The notes below the pieces were generated by a model. That model saw only the letters and a list, made by a program, of their open reading frames with translations, did not search any database and was not told the DNA's origin. A program made the position numbers and the translations under genes. From contig CALOCN010000001.1 in assembly GCA_942491735.1 (NCBI GenBank), positions 682,001 through 746,000 of the forward strand: a DNA stretch of 64,000 nt, written 5' to 3'. This document shows positions 9,278 to 19,000 of the stretch, piece by piece (the first letter of the stretch is position 1; each line of letters opens with the position of its first letter). Source of the DNA: CALOCN01 sp942491735. Its GTDB lineage: Bacteria; Eisenbacteria; RBG-16-71-46; JABDJR01.

Positions 9278-10387
9278 TTGCGCATCCTCAATGCCCCACG
9301 TCATCCCGCACCGCACGCCCGGACTCCGGTTCGGTGGGTCGTCTCCGTGTGCCTGTTCAGTGGGCTCGTCGGCGGTGCGGCTGCGAATCCCACCATTTGG
9401 GAAACCGCCCCCACCGGCTGGGAACCCAGCCCGGTCGGGTTCGAGGTTACCGAGTTCGACAGCATCTACACCGTGAGCCCCGGGGAGTACCTGAGCGGGG
9501 TGACCGGAATGCACGGCGTGCCCTATCACCGGGTGATCCGGGAGAACGGGATCCGCAACCCCGATCTCATTGAGCCGGGCCAGGAAGTGCGTGTGCGGGG
9601 TCGCTGGATTGTTCCCGGGCGCATCCGGGACGGGCTCATCCTCAACTCCGCCGAACCCAAGCTGTACTGGTTCGTGGACTCGCGTCTGGTGGGAGTGTTC
9701 CCGGTGGGGGTCGGTGTGCGCGGATGGGAAACCCCGGCCGGGAGCTACTTCGTCGCCAACCGTCGCGCGAACCCGGTGTGGTTCGTTCCCAAGTCCATCC
9801 AGGCCGAGATGGAGGAAGAGGGAAAGGAAGTCGTGGAGCGGGTGGATGCCGGGCCCGACAACCCTCTGGGCCGGTACTGGATCGGTTTGTCGGTGGGAGG
9901 GTACGGGTTGCACGGAACCAATGCTCCCTCCAGCGTGGGTCAGTTCTCGAGTCACGGTTGCATTCGGCTCCACCCGGACAACATCGAACGCCTCTATCAC
10001 GAGCTTCCCGATTCGGCGCGGGTGGAGATCGTCTACGAACCGGTCAAGGTCGCCTGCTTCCCGATCACCGAAGAGGTCTATCTCGAGGTGCATTCGGATC
10101 ACTACCGCCAGTGGCGGGGCGAGCGCTTGGCTCTGGTCCGGCGTCTCATCACCGAGCTGGGGTGCGACGGGCTGGTGGACTGGGATGTGGTGGAAGCGGT
10201 GGTGCGGGAGGCCGAGGGCCTGGCGGTACGGGTGAGTCGGCCCTATCCGGGACTGGCCGAGGACCCCTACGCGCCGGTGATTCCGGAGCCCTCGGAGGTT
10301 GTGGGTGCGGAGCCCGGGCAGGAGCCGGTGGCGGTCACGCCGGAGCCGGATCCCGCGCCGGTGGCCTTTCCCCCGGGCGGGCCCTGA
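9278..10387 (+). CDS. L,D-transpeptidase (YkuD) with N-terminal LysM-like domain
   Basis: 369 residues. A signal peptide ends near residue 37. Residues about 64-106 form a LysM-like peptidoglycan-binding module (YTVSPGEYLSGVTGMHGVPY, then NPDLIEPGQEVRV). Residues about 120-260 form the YkuD catalytic domain with the diagnostic HGTN (His212) and SSHGCIRL (Cys228 nucleophile). These enzymes form 3-3 cross-links or attach proteins to peptidoglycan in the periplasm. The C-terminus is a long proline/glutamate-rich tail with VAVTPEPDPAPVAFPPGGP. The start is TTG 9278; no better ATG is in frame before the signal peptide, so the exact start is uncertain. Confidence 0.88.
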   Translation: MRILNAPRHPAPHARTPVRWVVSVCLFSGLVGGAAANPTIWETAPTGWEPSPVGFEVTEFDSIYTVSPGEYLSGVTGMHGVPYHRVIRENGIRNPDLIEPGQEVRVRGRWIVPGRIRDGLILNSAEPKLYWFVDSRLVGVFPVGVGVRGWETPAGSYFVANRRANPVWFVPKSIQAEMEEEGKEVVERVDAGPDNPLGRYWIGLSVGGYGLHGTNAPSSVGQFSSHGCIRLHPDNIERLYHELPDSARVEIVYEPVKVACFPITEEVYLEVHSDHYRQWRGERLALVRRLITELGCDGLVDWDVVEAVVREAEGLAVRVSRPYPGLAEDPYAPVIPEPSEVVGAEPGQEPVAVTPEPDPAPVAFPPGGP

Positions 10388-10391
10388 CCGG

Positions 10392-11399
10392 CTAGGCCGC
10401 GAACAGGCAGTCCACGCCCTCCCGATAGCCCTTGCGCCGTGTTTCGGGGCGGATGAGATCCCGCGCTCCGGCGGCGCCCACCGCGACCAGGAGCGGCGCC
10501 TTTCCGGCCGGCTCCAGATCGGTCCATGAATGGATGGGGGCATCCAGGAACGAGGTGCCGATGCGGCGCGGGTCCACATCGTAGAACCGATCCACCCGGA
10601 CCCCTTCCCTTGCGAGCCGTCGCGCCAGGCGACGCCCTGTCTTCCCGGCGCCCCACATGGCCAGGGTTTCTCCCCCGGTGATGGGGTGCTTGGCCAGGTA
10701 GTGGGCGCGTGCGGCGAGAAACGCGGGCAGGGCATACCGAGGGTCGGTGAGGGAGAGCCGGTGGTCGGTTTGTCGCCAGGCCAGGAGTCGACGGTCCACC
10801 TTGCCGAGTTCCCGCCCCGCTGCGGCAAGCCGGAGCCAAAGGTCGTAGTCCTCGGCCCACGCCACATCCCGATAACCTCCCACGGTTGCCACCGCATCCG
10901 ACCGCATGAGCACGGAAGGATGGGCGAGTGGGGACTCGATGAAGAGCTCCCGGGCATGGTCTTCGGGCGTGATGAGCCGGTTGATCCAACGTTCGTAGCG
11001 CCGCCATCCGGCCCCAAGAGCGTGGCGGGGGACGAGGGTGATCCTGGAGCCCACCGCGGCGACCCGGGGTCGGGACTCCAGGTAGGCCTGCTGTGCCGCG
11101 AAGCGCCCGGGGTGGGAGATGTCGTCGGCATCCATACGGGCCAGGAAAGGGCTCACGGCCAGCGCACGCGCGGTCTCCAGGGCGGCCACGATTCCGCATG
11201 GTTTGGTGGGGACGACCGTGAGACGGGACTCCCGACGGGCGTGGGCGGCGAGGCGGTCGTGGGTTGCATCGGTTGACCCGTCGTCGACAGCAATGACCTG
11301 GAAGTCGGCGAAGGTCTGGCGCCACAGCGAGTCCAGGGCGCGGTCCACGGTGTCCTGCGCATTGCGTACGGGGAAGAGAACGGAGATTGGCGTGGCCAT
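10392..11399 (-). CDS. Family 2 glycosyltransferase with C-terminal Rossmann-like domain
   Basis: 335 residues from ATG 11399; longer upstream frame is antisense to the next gene. The GT-A fold starts ISVLFPVRNAQDTVDRALDS, has the metal-binding DADD at LARMDADDISHP and continues with VAAVGSRI. The C-terminal 90 residues begin LAMWGAGKTGRRLARRLARE, a GxGxxG nucleotide-binding-like motif, and end GVDCLFAA; this extension is uncommon in plain GT2 enzymes. It should transfer a sugar from an NDP-sugar in the cytoplasm, acceptor unknown. It converges with the transpeptidase gene with 4 bases between stops, and diverges from a small membrane gene. Confidence 0.85.
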   Translation of the reverse strand: MATPISVLFPVRNAQDTVDRALDSLWRQTFADFQVIAVDDGSTDATHDRLAAHARRESRLTVVPTKPCGIVAALETARALAVSPFLARMDADDISHPGRFAAQQAYLESRPRVAAVGSRITLVPRHALGAGWRRYERWINRLITPEDHARELFIESPLAHPSVLMRSDAVATVGGYRDVAWAEDYDLWLRLAAAGRELGKVDRRLLAWRQTDHRLSLTDPRYALPAFLAARAHYLAKHPITGGETLAMWGAGKTGRRLARRLAREGVRVDRFYDVDPRRIGTSFLDAPIHSWTDLEPAGKAPLLVAVGAAGARDLIRPETRRKGYREGVDCLFAA

Positions 11400-11441
11400 T
11401 GAAAGATGATAGCAATGGTCCGTCACGGAGGAGGTTCTCCT

Positions 11442-11870
11442 ATGAGTGAGTATCGACAGACGGATCGGGCGGGGGGGAGTGAGCACGAAGTTGAGCTCAA
11501 TCGTCGCCGGGTGGTGTGGATCGCCTTCGTGGGGGCGGTGCTGGTGTACGGCGTGTTGGGATTGGTGTTTGCCGGGTCCACCGATGCGGCGGTGTCGGCC
11601 AGGGAAACCGGGTCCGGGATTCCGGCGTGGCTTTGGCCGGTTCTGGGTGCGGGCGCTCTGGTGATGGGCATCTTCTCGCCGCGGATCGCCGTGGCAACCG
11701 GTGGGGGCGAGCCCATGACCCCCATGTCCCGGGACATCGTGACCTGGGCCGCCAGCGAGGCGGTGGCCGTCATTGGTCTGGTCTCGGTCTTCCTGGGTCA
11801 GCCCCGAGAGTGGCTGGTCATCTACTGCGCCGCGTCCGTGGTGCTGCTGGTGCTGCACCGGCCCAGGTAG
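11442..11870 (+). CDS. Small membrane protein of unknown function
   Basis: 142 residues from ATG 11442, preceded by GGAGGAGG (11427-11434), so the upstream ATG at 11406 is rejected. Three to four hydrophobic segments are visible (WIAFVGAVLVYGVLGLVFAG, AWLWPVLGAGALVMGIF, AVAVIGLVSVFLG, LVIYCAASVVLLVL). The short charged N-terminus is cytoplasmic by the positive-inside rule. No family is recognised. It is divergent from the GT2 gene (42 bases apart) and converges on the FG-GAP gene pair. Confidence 0.65.
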   Translation: MSEYRQTDRAGGSEHEVELNRRRVVWIAFVGAVLVYGVLGLVFAGSTDAAVSARETGSGIPAWLWPVLGAGALVMGIFSPRIAVATGGGEPMTPMSRDIVTWAASEAVAVIGLVSVFLGQPREWLVIYCAASVVLLVLHRPR

Positions 11871-11874
11871 GGGG

Positions 11875-14800
11875 TCAGCGCAGCAGAACCAGCCTCCGGG
11901 TCTTTTCGAAGGCCGGTGTCCTCAATCGATAGAGGTAGATGCCCGAGGCCACCGGGACCCCGTCGGCGTCACGGCCGTCCCAGGTTACGGTGTGCTCGCG
12001 AGCGGAAAACACGCCCTCGGCCAGCCGCCGCACGAGCCGTCCCTGGATGTCATGGACGGTGAGTTCTACCGGTTGGTCTTCCGCGAGGCCGAAACGGATC
12101 CGCGTCGTGGCGGTGAAGGGGTTGGGCTGGTTGGCGTGGAGCACGTTCACCGCGGGGATCACCGGGTCGTCGGCCCCGGTCACATCGGCGACCACGGAAC
12201 TCCCGGCTCCTTCGTTTCCGGAGAAGTCGGTGGTGGTGACGTGGTAGTAGGTGTACCCCTGACCGGTGACATTGGAGCCGGTACTGGACGTTTGCTCCAC
12301 CAGGACGGCGTTCTCATCCACCGTGGGAAACTCGGATCCGTAGACGGTGTGATAGTCGAAGTCCGGCTCCGGAGCCGGATCCCAGGAGAGCGTTCCCGTG
12401 CCGTGGGCGAGGTTCTGGGGCGGAGCCGGAGGCAGGTTGTCCTGTGAGTACCCGCTGTCGGGCGGGGAGTCCCAGAAGGTGAGCGGGTCGCTGGTCATGG
12501 CCGAGACGAAGAACACCGACTCGCATTGCCCCCCCGCGATCGTGGAGTCGCAGAGGGTGGGGGAGACGTAGACATAGGTTTCGACTCCCCCGGCCGGCAC
12601 GGTGTCGATGTAGTGCCAACTGGCGGCGGTCGTCTTCAGGGCCGGGCCACGAAGGCGGGAACGAGCGGCCTGGGGAAGATCGACAGGTGCCTTTGGCGAA
12701 GGGGCTCCGGCCGGGAGGGGATCCACGCGCCGCCAGAGGCTGTAATCGGTCACGGTGAACCCTGCCAGCTGACCGTCGTAGGCGGAACGCCGCCACTCGA
12801 TGCTCACCTGACGGCCCTGGTCGTTACCCACGTCGACAATCGACTGGATCTCGGGATGGATGAACTCATCGGTGGTTCCGGTGGCGAAGGGGGACCCTGC
12901 CAGGTTGGCGTCGACGGCCTGGACACCCCAGTACACGGTCTGGGGCAGGGGAATCACGCTGAGATCAATCGGCCAACTCAGGTTGCCTCCGGCGTTCCCG
13001 GCGGCGGGTATGCGGCGGAGCCCTCCGGGAGCGGCCATCGAGGCGGAGATCTCGTCCCCTCCGGGAGTGGTTCCGATGCGCAGGTTGTAGGTGAGACCGG
13101 GCGCTGGGGTTTCGGCGTCGGTTGCCGGGGACCAACTGAACAGCACATCACCCCCGTTGATCGTGGCCGAGGGGGCGGTGGGGGTGGTGGGCAGCGTGTT
13201 GGGCGTGGCGAACTCGTTGCGGTAGAGGATGGTCGCCCCACCGGCCCCGTCCCACCCCGTGACCAGGAGATCCAGATCTCCGTCATTGTCGTAGTCGCCC
13301 CAGGTCGCTGAGCCGTCCGAGACGTCGGTGAGGTTGTAGTCCACCTCGACGAACGAGCCGGCATCGTTGCGGTAGATCCGACTACGTTCCACGGATCCGG
13401 CGTTGGTCTCACCGTTGAGGACAAGATCCAGATCCCCGTCGTTGTCCACGTCGCCCCAGGCCGTCTTGGCCAGTTTGACCCCGGTGATGCCGGCCGCGAT
13501 GTCCACGAAGGTTCCGGCGTCGTTGCGGAACACCGCCGCGCTCTGGTTGAGTCCTTCGTCGATCCCGGCGAGCACGAAGTCCGGGTCGCCGTCGTTGTCG
13601 TAGTCCCCCCAGGCGAACCCCGCCTGGTAGAGGTGGGGGAGCGGGCCGGCATTCACGGCGACCAGGGTCGCGGCGTCGTTGCGATACAGCTTCGTCACCA
13701 GGGACTCTGCGTTCCCATAGCCGGCAATGAGCAGGTCCAGATCCCCGTCTCCGTCATGGTCGGCCCAGCCGCCTCCGGCGGAGCGCACCCAATCAAGCGG
13801 TGCGCTGACGTCGCTGAACACGCCCGCGTCGTTGCGATAGAGGAACGTGACCGCCCCTCCTCCCTGGAGCCCGGCTAGCAGGAGGTCCGGATCGCCGTCG
13901 TTGTCGTAGTCGCCCCACTCGGTCAGGGCCGACTGCACCGGGCCGATCGAGGCCCCGATGTCGGCAAAAGCCCCGCCGTCGTTGCGGTAGATGCGAGTGT
14001 CCTCGGAACTGCCACTCCATCCGGTGAGCAGGACGTCGAGGTCGCCGTCGCCGTCGTAGTCCACCCAGTCGATGGCGGCATTGAACATGGTCTCGAAACC
14101 CGCGGGTACGGCAGCCCACGTGCCGTTGTCGTTCCGATAGAGTTGGGTGGTATAGCCACCATTGATGCCGGCGAGCAGGATGTCGAGGTCCCCGTCGTTG
14201 TCGTAGTCGCCCCACTCGGCATCCCCGGCGTTGGCCTGGAAGAAGTACGGGGGCAGCGCGGAGAGCAGGTTCACCGCGAACGGAGCCATGGTGGTGTCGT
14301 TGAGGGCAATGCTGTCCAGTTGGTCCATCGATGCCGGGTGGGCCGTGTTGAGAATCTGGAGCGGTGTGTTGCTTGGATTCACCAGCAGGCGGAGCTCCAG
14401 GGTTTCAACTTCGCCGACGACCACCGTGCCCAGGGTCCACAGCCCGGTCCCGGGGGAGTAGCTGCCCTGCGAGGCGTCCTGGGAGAGATAGGTGAATGCC
14501 GCATCCAGGGTGTCGGCGATGACGACGCCGGTCGCGTCCACGGCCCCCAGGTTCTGGACCGCAAGGCGCAGGGTGACCGTGTCTCCCGGAGCTCCTCCGG
14601 CCGGGATGAAAGACTTGACCGGTGAGATGTCCGTGATCTCCAGGGTGTCTTCCGGGGCGAAGGGCCCCCCGGCGAGGGCGCCGTCGATCGCCTGGACGCT
14701 CCAGTAGATGGGTTGACCCGGGGGGGCTTGAGCGAGATCCAACGGCCAGCTGAGACCCTGATTGACGTTGCCGATCTCGGTGAGATGGCGGCGACCGGTC

Positions 14801-16086
14801 ACCGCGGCCATCGCGGACTTGATTTCGCTTCCCCCCGGCGTAGTTCCGATCCGGAGGTTGTAGGAAAGACCGGCGCTAGGTGTCTCAGTGTCGACGGCAG
14901 GGTCCCAGGCAAGAACCATGCGGGATCCCTGGAGTGACGCAGTCAATTCCGAGGGTGCTCCGGGGACCGTGTTGATGGCAGCCCCGTCGTTGCGCAGGAT
15001 CCGGTTGCTGACAATGTCGTTGGACGAGACGAACACATCAAGATCGCCATCGTTGTCGTAGTCACCCCATGCGGAGAAGGGGTTGGAGGATACGGGGATC
15101 TCAACGAAGCTCCCGGCGTCATTGCGTAGGATCATCGTGGTGCGGACGCCGCTCTCCGGGTACCCGGAGGCCAGCAGGTCCAGGTCACCGTCCGCATCGT
15201 AGTCGGCCATTTCAAGATCACCCGTGTGGAGTCCCAGGAGGCTGAGGATGCCCGAGTCCGAGAACGCGCCCGAACCGTTGTTGTCATAGAGCCTTGTCTC
15301 AACCGGGGCGAGCGGGAAGCCCACGCGCCCACCCAGCAGGAGGTCGAGGTCGCCGTCGGCATCGTAATCACCCGCCGCGAACATGCTGCCTTGGAGTTGC
15401 ATGAGGTTGCCGCCGGGGATGGGTTCCGTGAACAATCCGTTGTCGTTGCGGTAGATCGTGCTGAAGGAAACCTGGGACACGGCTCCCGAGATCGCAATGT
15501 CCAGGTCGCCATCGCCGTCGAGGTCATGCCAGATAGCGTCCCCGTCGACAGCGGTGAGCCCCGCCCCGATGTCCGCAAAGGAACCGTTGTCGTTGCGAAA
15601 CACGAAGCTCTGTGTACCGACAAGCGCCACGGCGCCGGTCATGAGCAGGTCAAGGTCTCCGTCGTTGTCGTAGTCTCCCCAATCGGGGGATGCTTGACTG
15701 ATCGCGGGCAGGTTCGGAGAGATGTCGGCGAAACTTCCACTATCGTTCCGGTAGAGTGCGGTCGGGTTTGCCCCGGTTACCAGAAGATCCAGGTCGCCGT
15801 CGTTGTCAAAGTCCCCCCAGGCCAAGCCGGGTCCGAATGCTCCGGCAAGTCCGGCGCCGATATTGATGAACGCTCCTGCGTCGTTTCGGTAGACGGAGGC
15901 ACGAACCACGAGCATGGAGTCCCTGCCCCCAACGACGAGGTCGAGATCCCCGTCGCCGTCGTAGTCCCCCCACGCACCGCGAGCCACGTGAAGCGAGTCG
16001 ATGGATGCACCGATGTCGACGAATTGGGCAGCAGCTTGACCCGCAAGGAGTAGACCCATTGCGACCAGCATGATGCAGCGTTTCAT
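11875..16086 (-). CDS. Giant secreted FG-GAP/VCBS double-propeller protein with sorting domain (paralogue 1)
   Basis: 1403 residues from ATG 16086. A signal peptide (MLVAMGLLLAGQAAAQ) leads into seven repeats of the type WGDYDNDGDLDLLVTG. Then come a fibronectin-like module, a DUF11-like module (VVIADTLDAAFTYLSQDASQ), seven more repeats, a second Fn3-like module and a C-terminal FlgD-like/type IX-like sorting domain (NQPNPFTATTRIRFGLAE, then WDGRDADGVPVASGIYLYRL). Each repeat carries the calcium-binding DxDxDGDxD loop of integrin-type beta-propellers, and 7+7 blades suggest two complete propellers. The start overlaps the stop of the next gene (ATGA), so the two are coupled. It is probably a cell-surface or released adhesin. 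The partner is unknown. Confidence 0.88.
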   Translation of the reverse strand: MKRCIMLVAMGLLLAGQAAAQFVDIGASIDSLHVARGAWGDYDGDGDLDLVVGGRDSMLVVRASVYRNDAGAFINIGAGLAGAFGPGLAWGDFDNDGDLDLLVTGANPTALYRNDSGSFADISPNLPAISQASPDWGDYDNDGDLDLLMTGAVALVGTQSFVFRNDNGSFADIGAGLTAVDGDAIWHDLDGDGDLDIAISGAVSQVSFSTIYRNDNGLFTEPIPGGNLMQLQGSMFAAGDYDADGDLDLLLGGRVGFPLAPVETRLYDNNGSGAFSDSGILSLLGLHTGDLEMADYDADGDLDLLASGYPESGVRTTMILRNDAGSFVEIPVSSNPFSAWGDYDNDGDLDVFVSSNDIVSNRILRNDGAAINTVPGAPSELTASLQGSRMVLAWDPAVDTETPSAGLSYNLRIGTTPGGSEIKSAMAAVTGRRHLTEIGNVNQGLSWPLDLAQAPPGQPIYWSVQAIDGALAGGPFAPEDTLEITDISPVKSFIPAGGAPGDTVTLRLAVQNLGAVDATGVVIADTLDAAFTYLSQDASQGSYSPGTGLWTLGTVVVGEVETLELRLLVNPSNTPLQILNTAHPASMDQLDSIALNDTTMAPFAVNLLSALPPYFFQANAGDAEWGDYDNDGDLDILLAGINGGYTTQLYRNDNGTWAAVPAGFETMFNAAIDWVDYDGDGDLDVLLTGWSGSSEDTRIYRNDGGAFADIGASIGPVQSALTEWGDYDNDGDPDLLLAGLQGGGAVTFLYRNDAGVFSDVSAPLDWVRSAGGGWADHDGDGDLDLLIAGYGNAESLVTKLYRNDAATLVAVNAGPLPHLYQAGFAWGDYDNDGDPDFVLAGIDEGLNQSAAVFRNDAGTFVDIAAGITGVKLAKTAWGDVDNDGDLDLVLNGETNAGSVERSRIYRNDAGSFVEVDYNLTDVSDGSATWGDYDNDGDLDLLVTGWDGAGGATILYRNEFATPNTLPTTPTAPSATINGGDVLFSWSPATDAETPAPGLTYNLRIGTTPGGDEISASMAAPGGLRRIPAAGNAGGNLSWPIDLSVIPLPQTVYWGVQAVDANLAGSPFATGTTDEFIHPEIQSIVDVGNDQGRQVSIEWRRSAYDGQLAGFTVTDYSLWRRVDPLPAGAPSPKAPVDLPQAARSRLRGPALKTTAASWHYIDTVPAGGVETYVYVSPTLCDSTIAGGQCESVFFVSAMTSDPLTFWDSPPDSGYSQDNLPPAPPQNLAHGTGTLSWDPAPEPDFDYHTVYGSEFPTVDENAVLVEQTSSTGSNVTGQGYTYYHVTTTDFSGNEGAGSSVVADVTGADDPVIPAVNVLHANQPNPFTATTRIRFGLAEDQPVELTVHDIQGRLVRRLAEGVFSAREHTVTWDGRDADGVPVASGIYLYRLRTPAFEKTRRLVLLR

Positions 16087-19000
16087 CGGACCACCACCAG
16101 TCTTCGCGTCTGTTCGAACCCGTGTGTCTGCAGTCGGTACAGATAGACTCCGGATGCCACGGGAACGCCGTCCTGATCCCGGCCGTCCCAAGTGGTTACG
16201 TGCTCTCTCGCCGACAGGTTCTCCTGGACCAGGCGCCGGACCAGTCGCCCCTGGATGTCCAGGACGGTCAACTCCACCGGCCCATCCTTGGCCAGCGCGA
16301 ACCGGATACGGGTGCTCGCGGCAAAGGGGTTGGGTTGGCTCGCGTGAAGGACGGTGGTCGCGGGGAAGACCGGGTCCCCGGTTCCGGTCACGCCGGTGGC
16401 AATGGAGCTTGCCGGTCCCTCGTTCCCGGAAGAGTCGGTGGTCGTGACGTGGTAGTAGGGGTGGGGCTGCCCGGTTACGTCCGCACTGGACGAGGATGTC
16501 TGTTCCACCTGCAACGCACTCCCATCCAGGGTGGGGAACCCGGAGCCGTACACGGTGTGGAAGGCAACGTCCTGATCGGGGGCCGGGTCCCAGGTGAGGG
16601 TACTCGCGGCGAGAGCCAGATTCTGGGGTGGGCCGGGAGAGAGATTGTCCAGCGAATAACCGCTGTCCGGCGGCGAGTCCCAGAACGCGAGGGAGTCGCT
16701 GGTCAACGCGGAGACGTAGAACGTCGACAGGCACAGTCCGTTGGCGAGTGTGGAGTCGCATAGGGTCGGGGCGACGTAGGCGTAGCTCTCCCAGCCGCGG
16801 GCAGGGACGGTGTCGATGTAGTTCCAGCTGGCGGCGATCGCCTGTAGGGATGAAGCGCCTCGCAACCGCGAACGGGCATCGTGCGGAAGTTCGGCGGGAG
16901 CCTTCCGGTCGGGGGACCCAGCCGGAAGCGGATCCACCCGCCGCCAGATGCTGTATCCGGTGAGAGTGAGTCCCGCCAGTTGGCCGTCGTAGGCGGAACG
17001 ACGCCACTCGATGCTCACCTGGCCGCCCTGGTCGTTGCCCACGTCCACGATGCTGATGATGGCGGGTTGGAGGATTGCATCGAGGGAGGTGGTCTCGAAG
17101 GCGGAGCCGGCAAGCCCCGCGTCGATGCTCTGAACGCCCCAGTAGACGGTTGATGGGAGGGGGAGCGCCGACAGGTCAATGCCCCAGGACAGATTGTGAC
17201 GGGCGTTGCCGGGCGCCGGCAAACGCCGGAAGCCATCTGCTGCCGCCATGGCGGCGGAGATTTCGCCCCCGTCCGGGGTGGTTCCGATCCGTAGGTTGTA
17301 GGTCAGGCCGGCCGTTGGGGTCTCCGCGTCACTGCCCGCGGACCAGCCGAACACCACTTGTGAGCCGATTGGCGTCGCGGTCAGGCCGGTGGGAGGTAGT
17401 GGCGGTGTATTTGTGGTGCCGGTCTCGTTGCGCAGGATGAAGGAGTGGACCGTACCTCCATTGGTATTGAGCCCGGTGACCACGGCGTCCAGGTCCCCGT
17501 CGTTGTCGTAGTCGCCAAGGTCCACCGACCCGTTGCCCAGGTGGGTGAGTCCGTGGACCAGATCGACGAACGTTCCGGCGTCGTTGCGATAGAAGTGGGT
17601 GCTGCTCGTACTCCCGCCAATGAGCCCGGTGACCAGGACATCGAGGTCCCCGTCCCCGTCGAGGTCTCCCCACGCACCCTTCGCAATCCTGACTCCCGTC
17701 AAGGCGGCACCGATATCCACGAACGCACCGCTGTCGTTCCGGTAGATCAACATTTGCTCGACGGCTGCCCCGTCGACTCCACCAACCAGAAGATCCAGGT
17801 CTCCGTCGTTGTCGTAGTCACCCCACTCGGCCATTGAGTTGAGGTCGAGGATCGGGGTAGACACCTCGGTCAGCATCCCGTCGTCGTTGCGATAGAGGTC
17901 CAGTTCGGGGACCAGGCTGTTGTTGTGGCCGGCGAGTACGAGATCCAGGTCTCCGTCGTTGTCGAAGTCCCCCCAACCACCTGAGGACCCTCCCGTGACG
18001 CCGTTCAACCCCGCCGCCATCAGGTTCAGGGTTCCGCCATCGTTGCGGTAGAGCTGGGCGAGTATGTTTCCTGGTCCCACCCCGTATCCGGTCTGGACAA
18101 GATCGAGGTCGCCGTCGTTGTCAAAGTCGCCCCAATCGAGAGTGGACGATTGGGTGCCGAAGATCGAGGCGCCGGTGTCGACAAGGGTCAGGTTGTCGTT
18201 GCGATAGATCCGGGTCTGCTCGATTGCGCTGTCCCAGCCGCCCACCACCGCATCCAGATCGCCGTCGTTGTCGTAGTCCCCCCAGGCGGCGTCGGCGTCG
18301 GCCACCGGTAGGAGCTGGGGGTTGGGGATCCCGACAAAGGTGCTGTTGTCGTTGCGATAGAGACGCAAGCTGGGCGCCCCCTCTTCGTTTCCGGCGGTCA
18401 GGATGTCCAGGTCGCCGTCGTTGTCGTAGTCGCCGAACGAGGCTTCGGAGTCGCTCATGCCCGGGCCCAGGGTGATCTCGGTGAAGGTGGTGACCAGGAG
18501 ATTGATGCTGGAAAGGTTGTTGCCCGGGTCCGGGTCCGGCTGGTCCATGGAGATGATGCGGGCGATGTTGGTGAACTGGAAAGGCTGGTTGGTCGGGTTC
18601 ACCACCACGGTGATGTCCAGGCTGTCGCTGGTTTCCCCGAGCATGGTGCCGATGTCCCACAGACCGGTGCCCGGCGTGTAGGTACCTTGGGTGGCCGTGT
18701 GGGAAACATACGTCAACGCGCTGGCCAGCGTATCCGCGACTACGACGTTGGTGGCGGTAACGAAGTCAATGTTGTTGACGTCGATGCTGAAGGTGATCGT
18801 GTCCCCCGGTATGACCACGGTGCTGCTGGCGATCTTGCCCAGCGACAAGTCGGTCGCCGCGATCCCCTCCCCGGCAAAGGGTCCACCGGCGAAGGAGCCG
18901 TCCACGGCCTGTACACTCCAGTAGATGGGCTGGGGAGGGATCGCGGTCTGGGGCATCTTCCACTCGAGACCCAGATTCGCGTTCCCCGTCGCGGCGATAC

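Noticed and set aside
7703..11131. 1142-codon open frame on the minus strand across four plus-strand genes
   Set aside because: The plus-strand genes in the same place show recognisable domains (YkuD, RelA/SpoT-like), and the minus-strand product is low-complexity.
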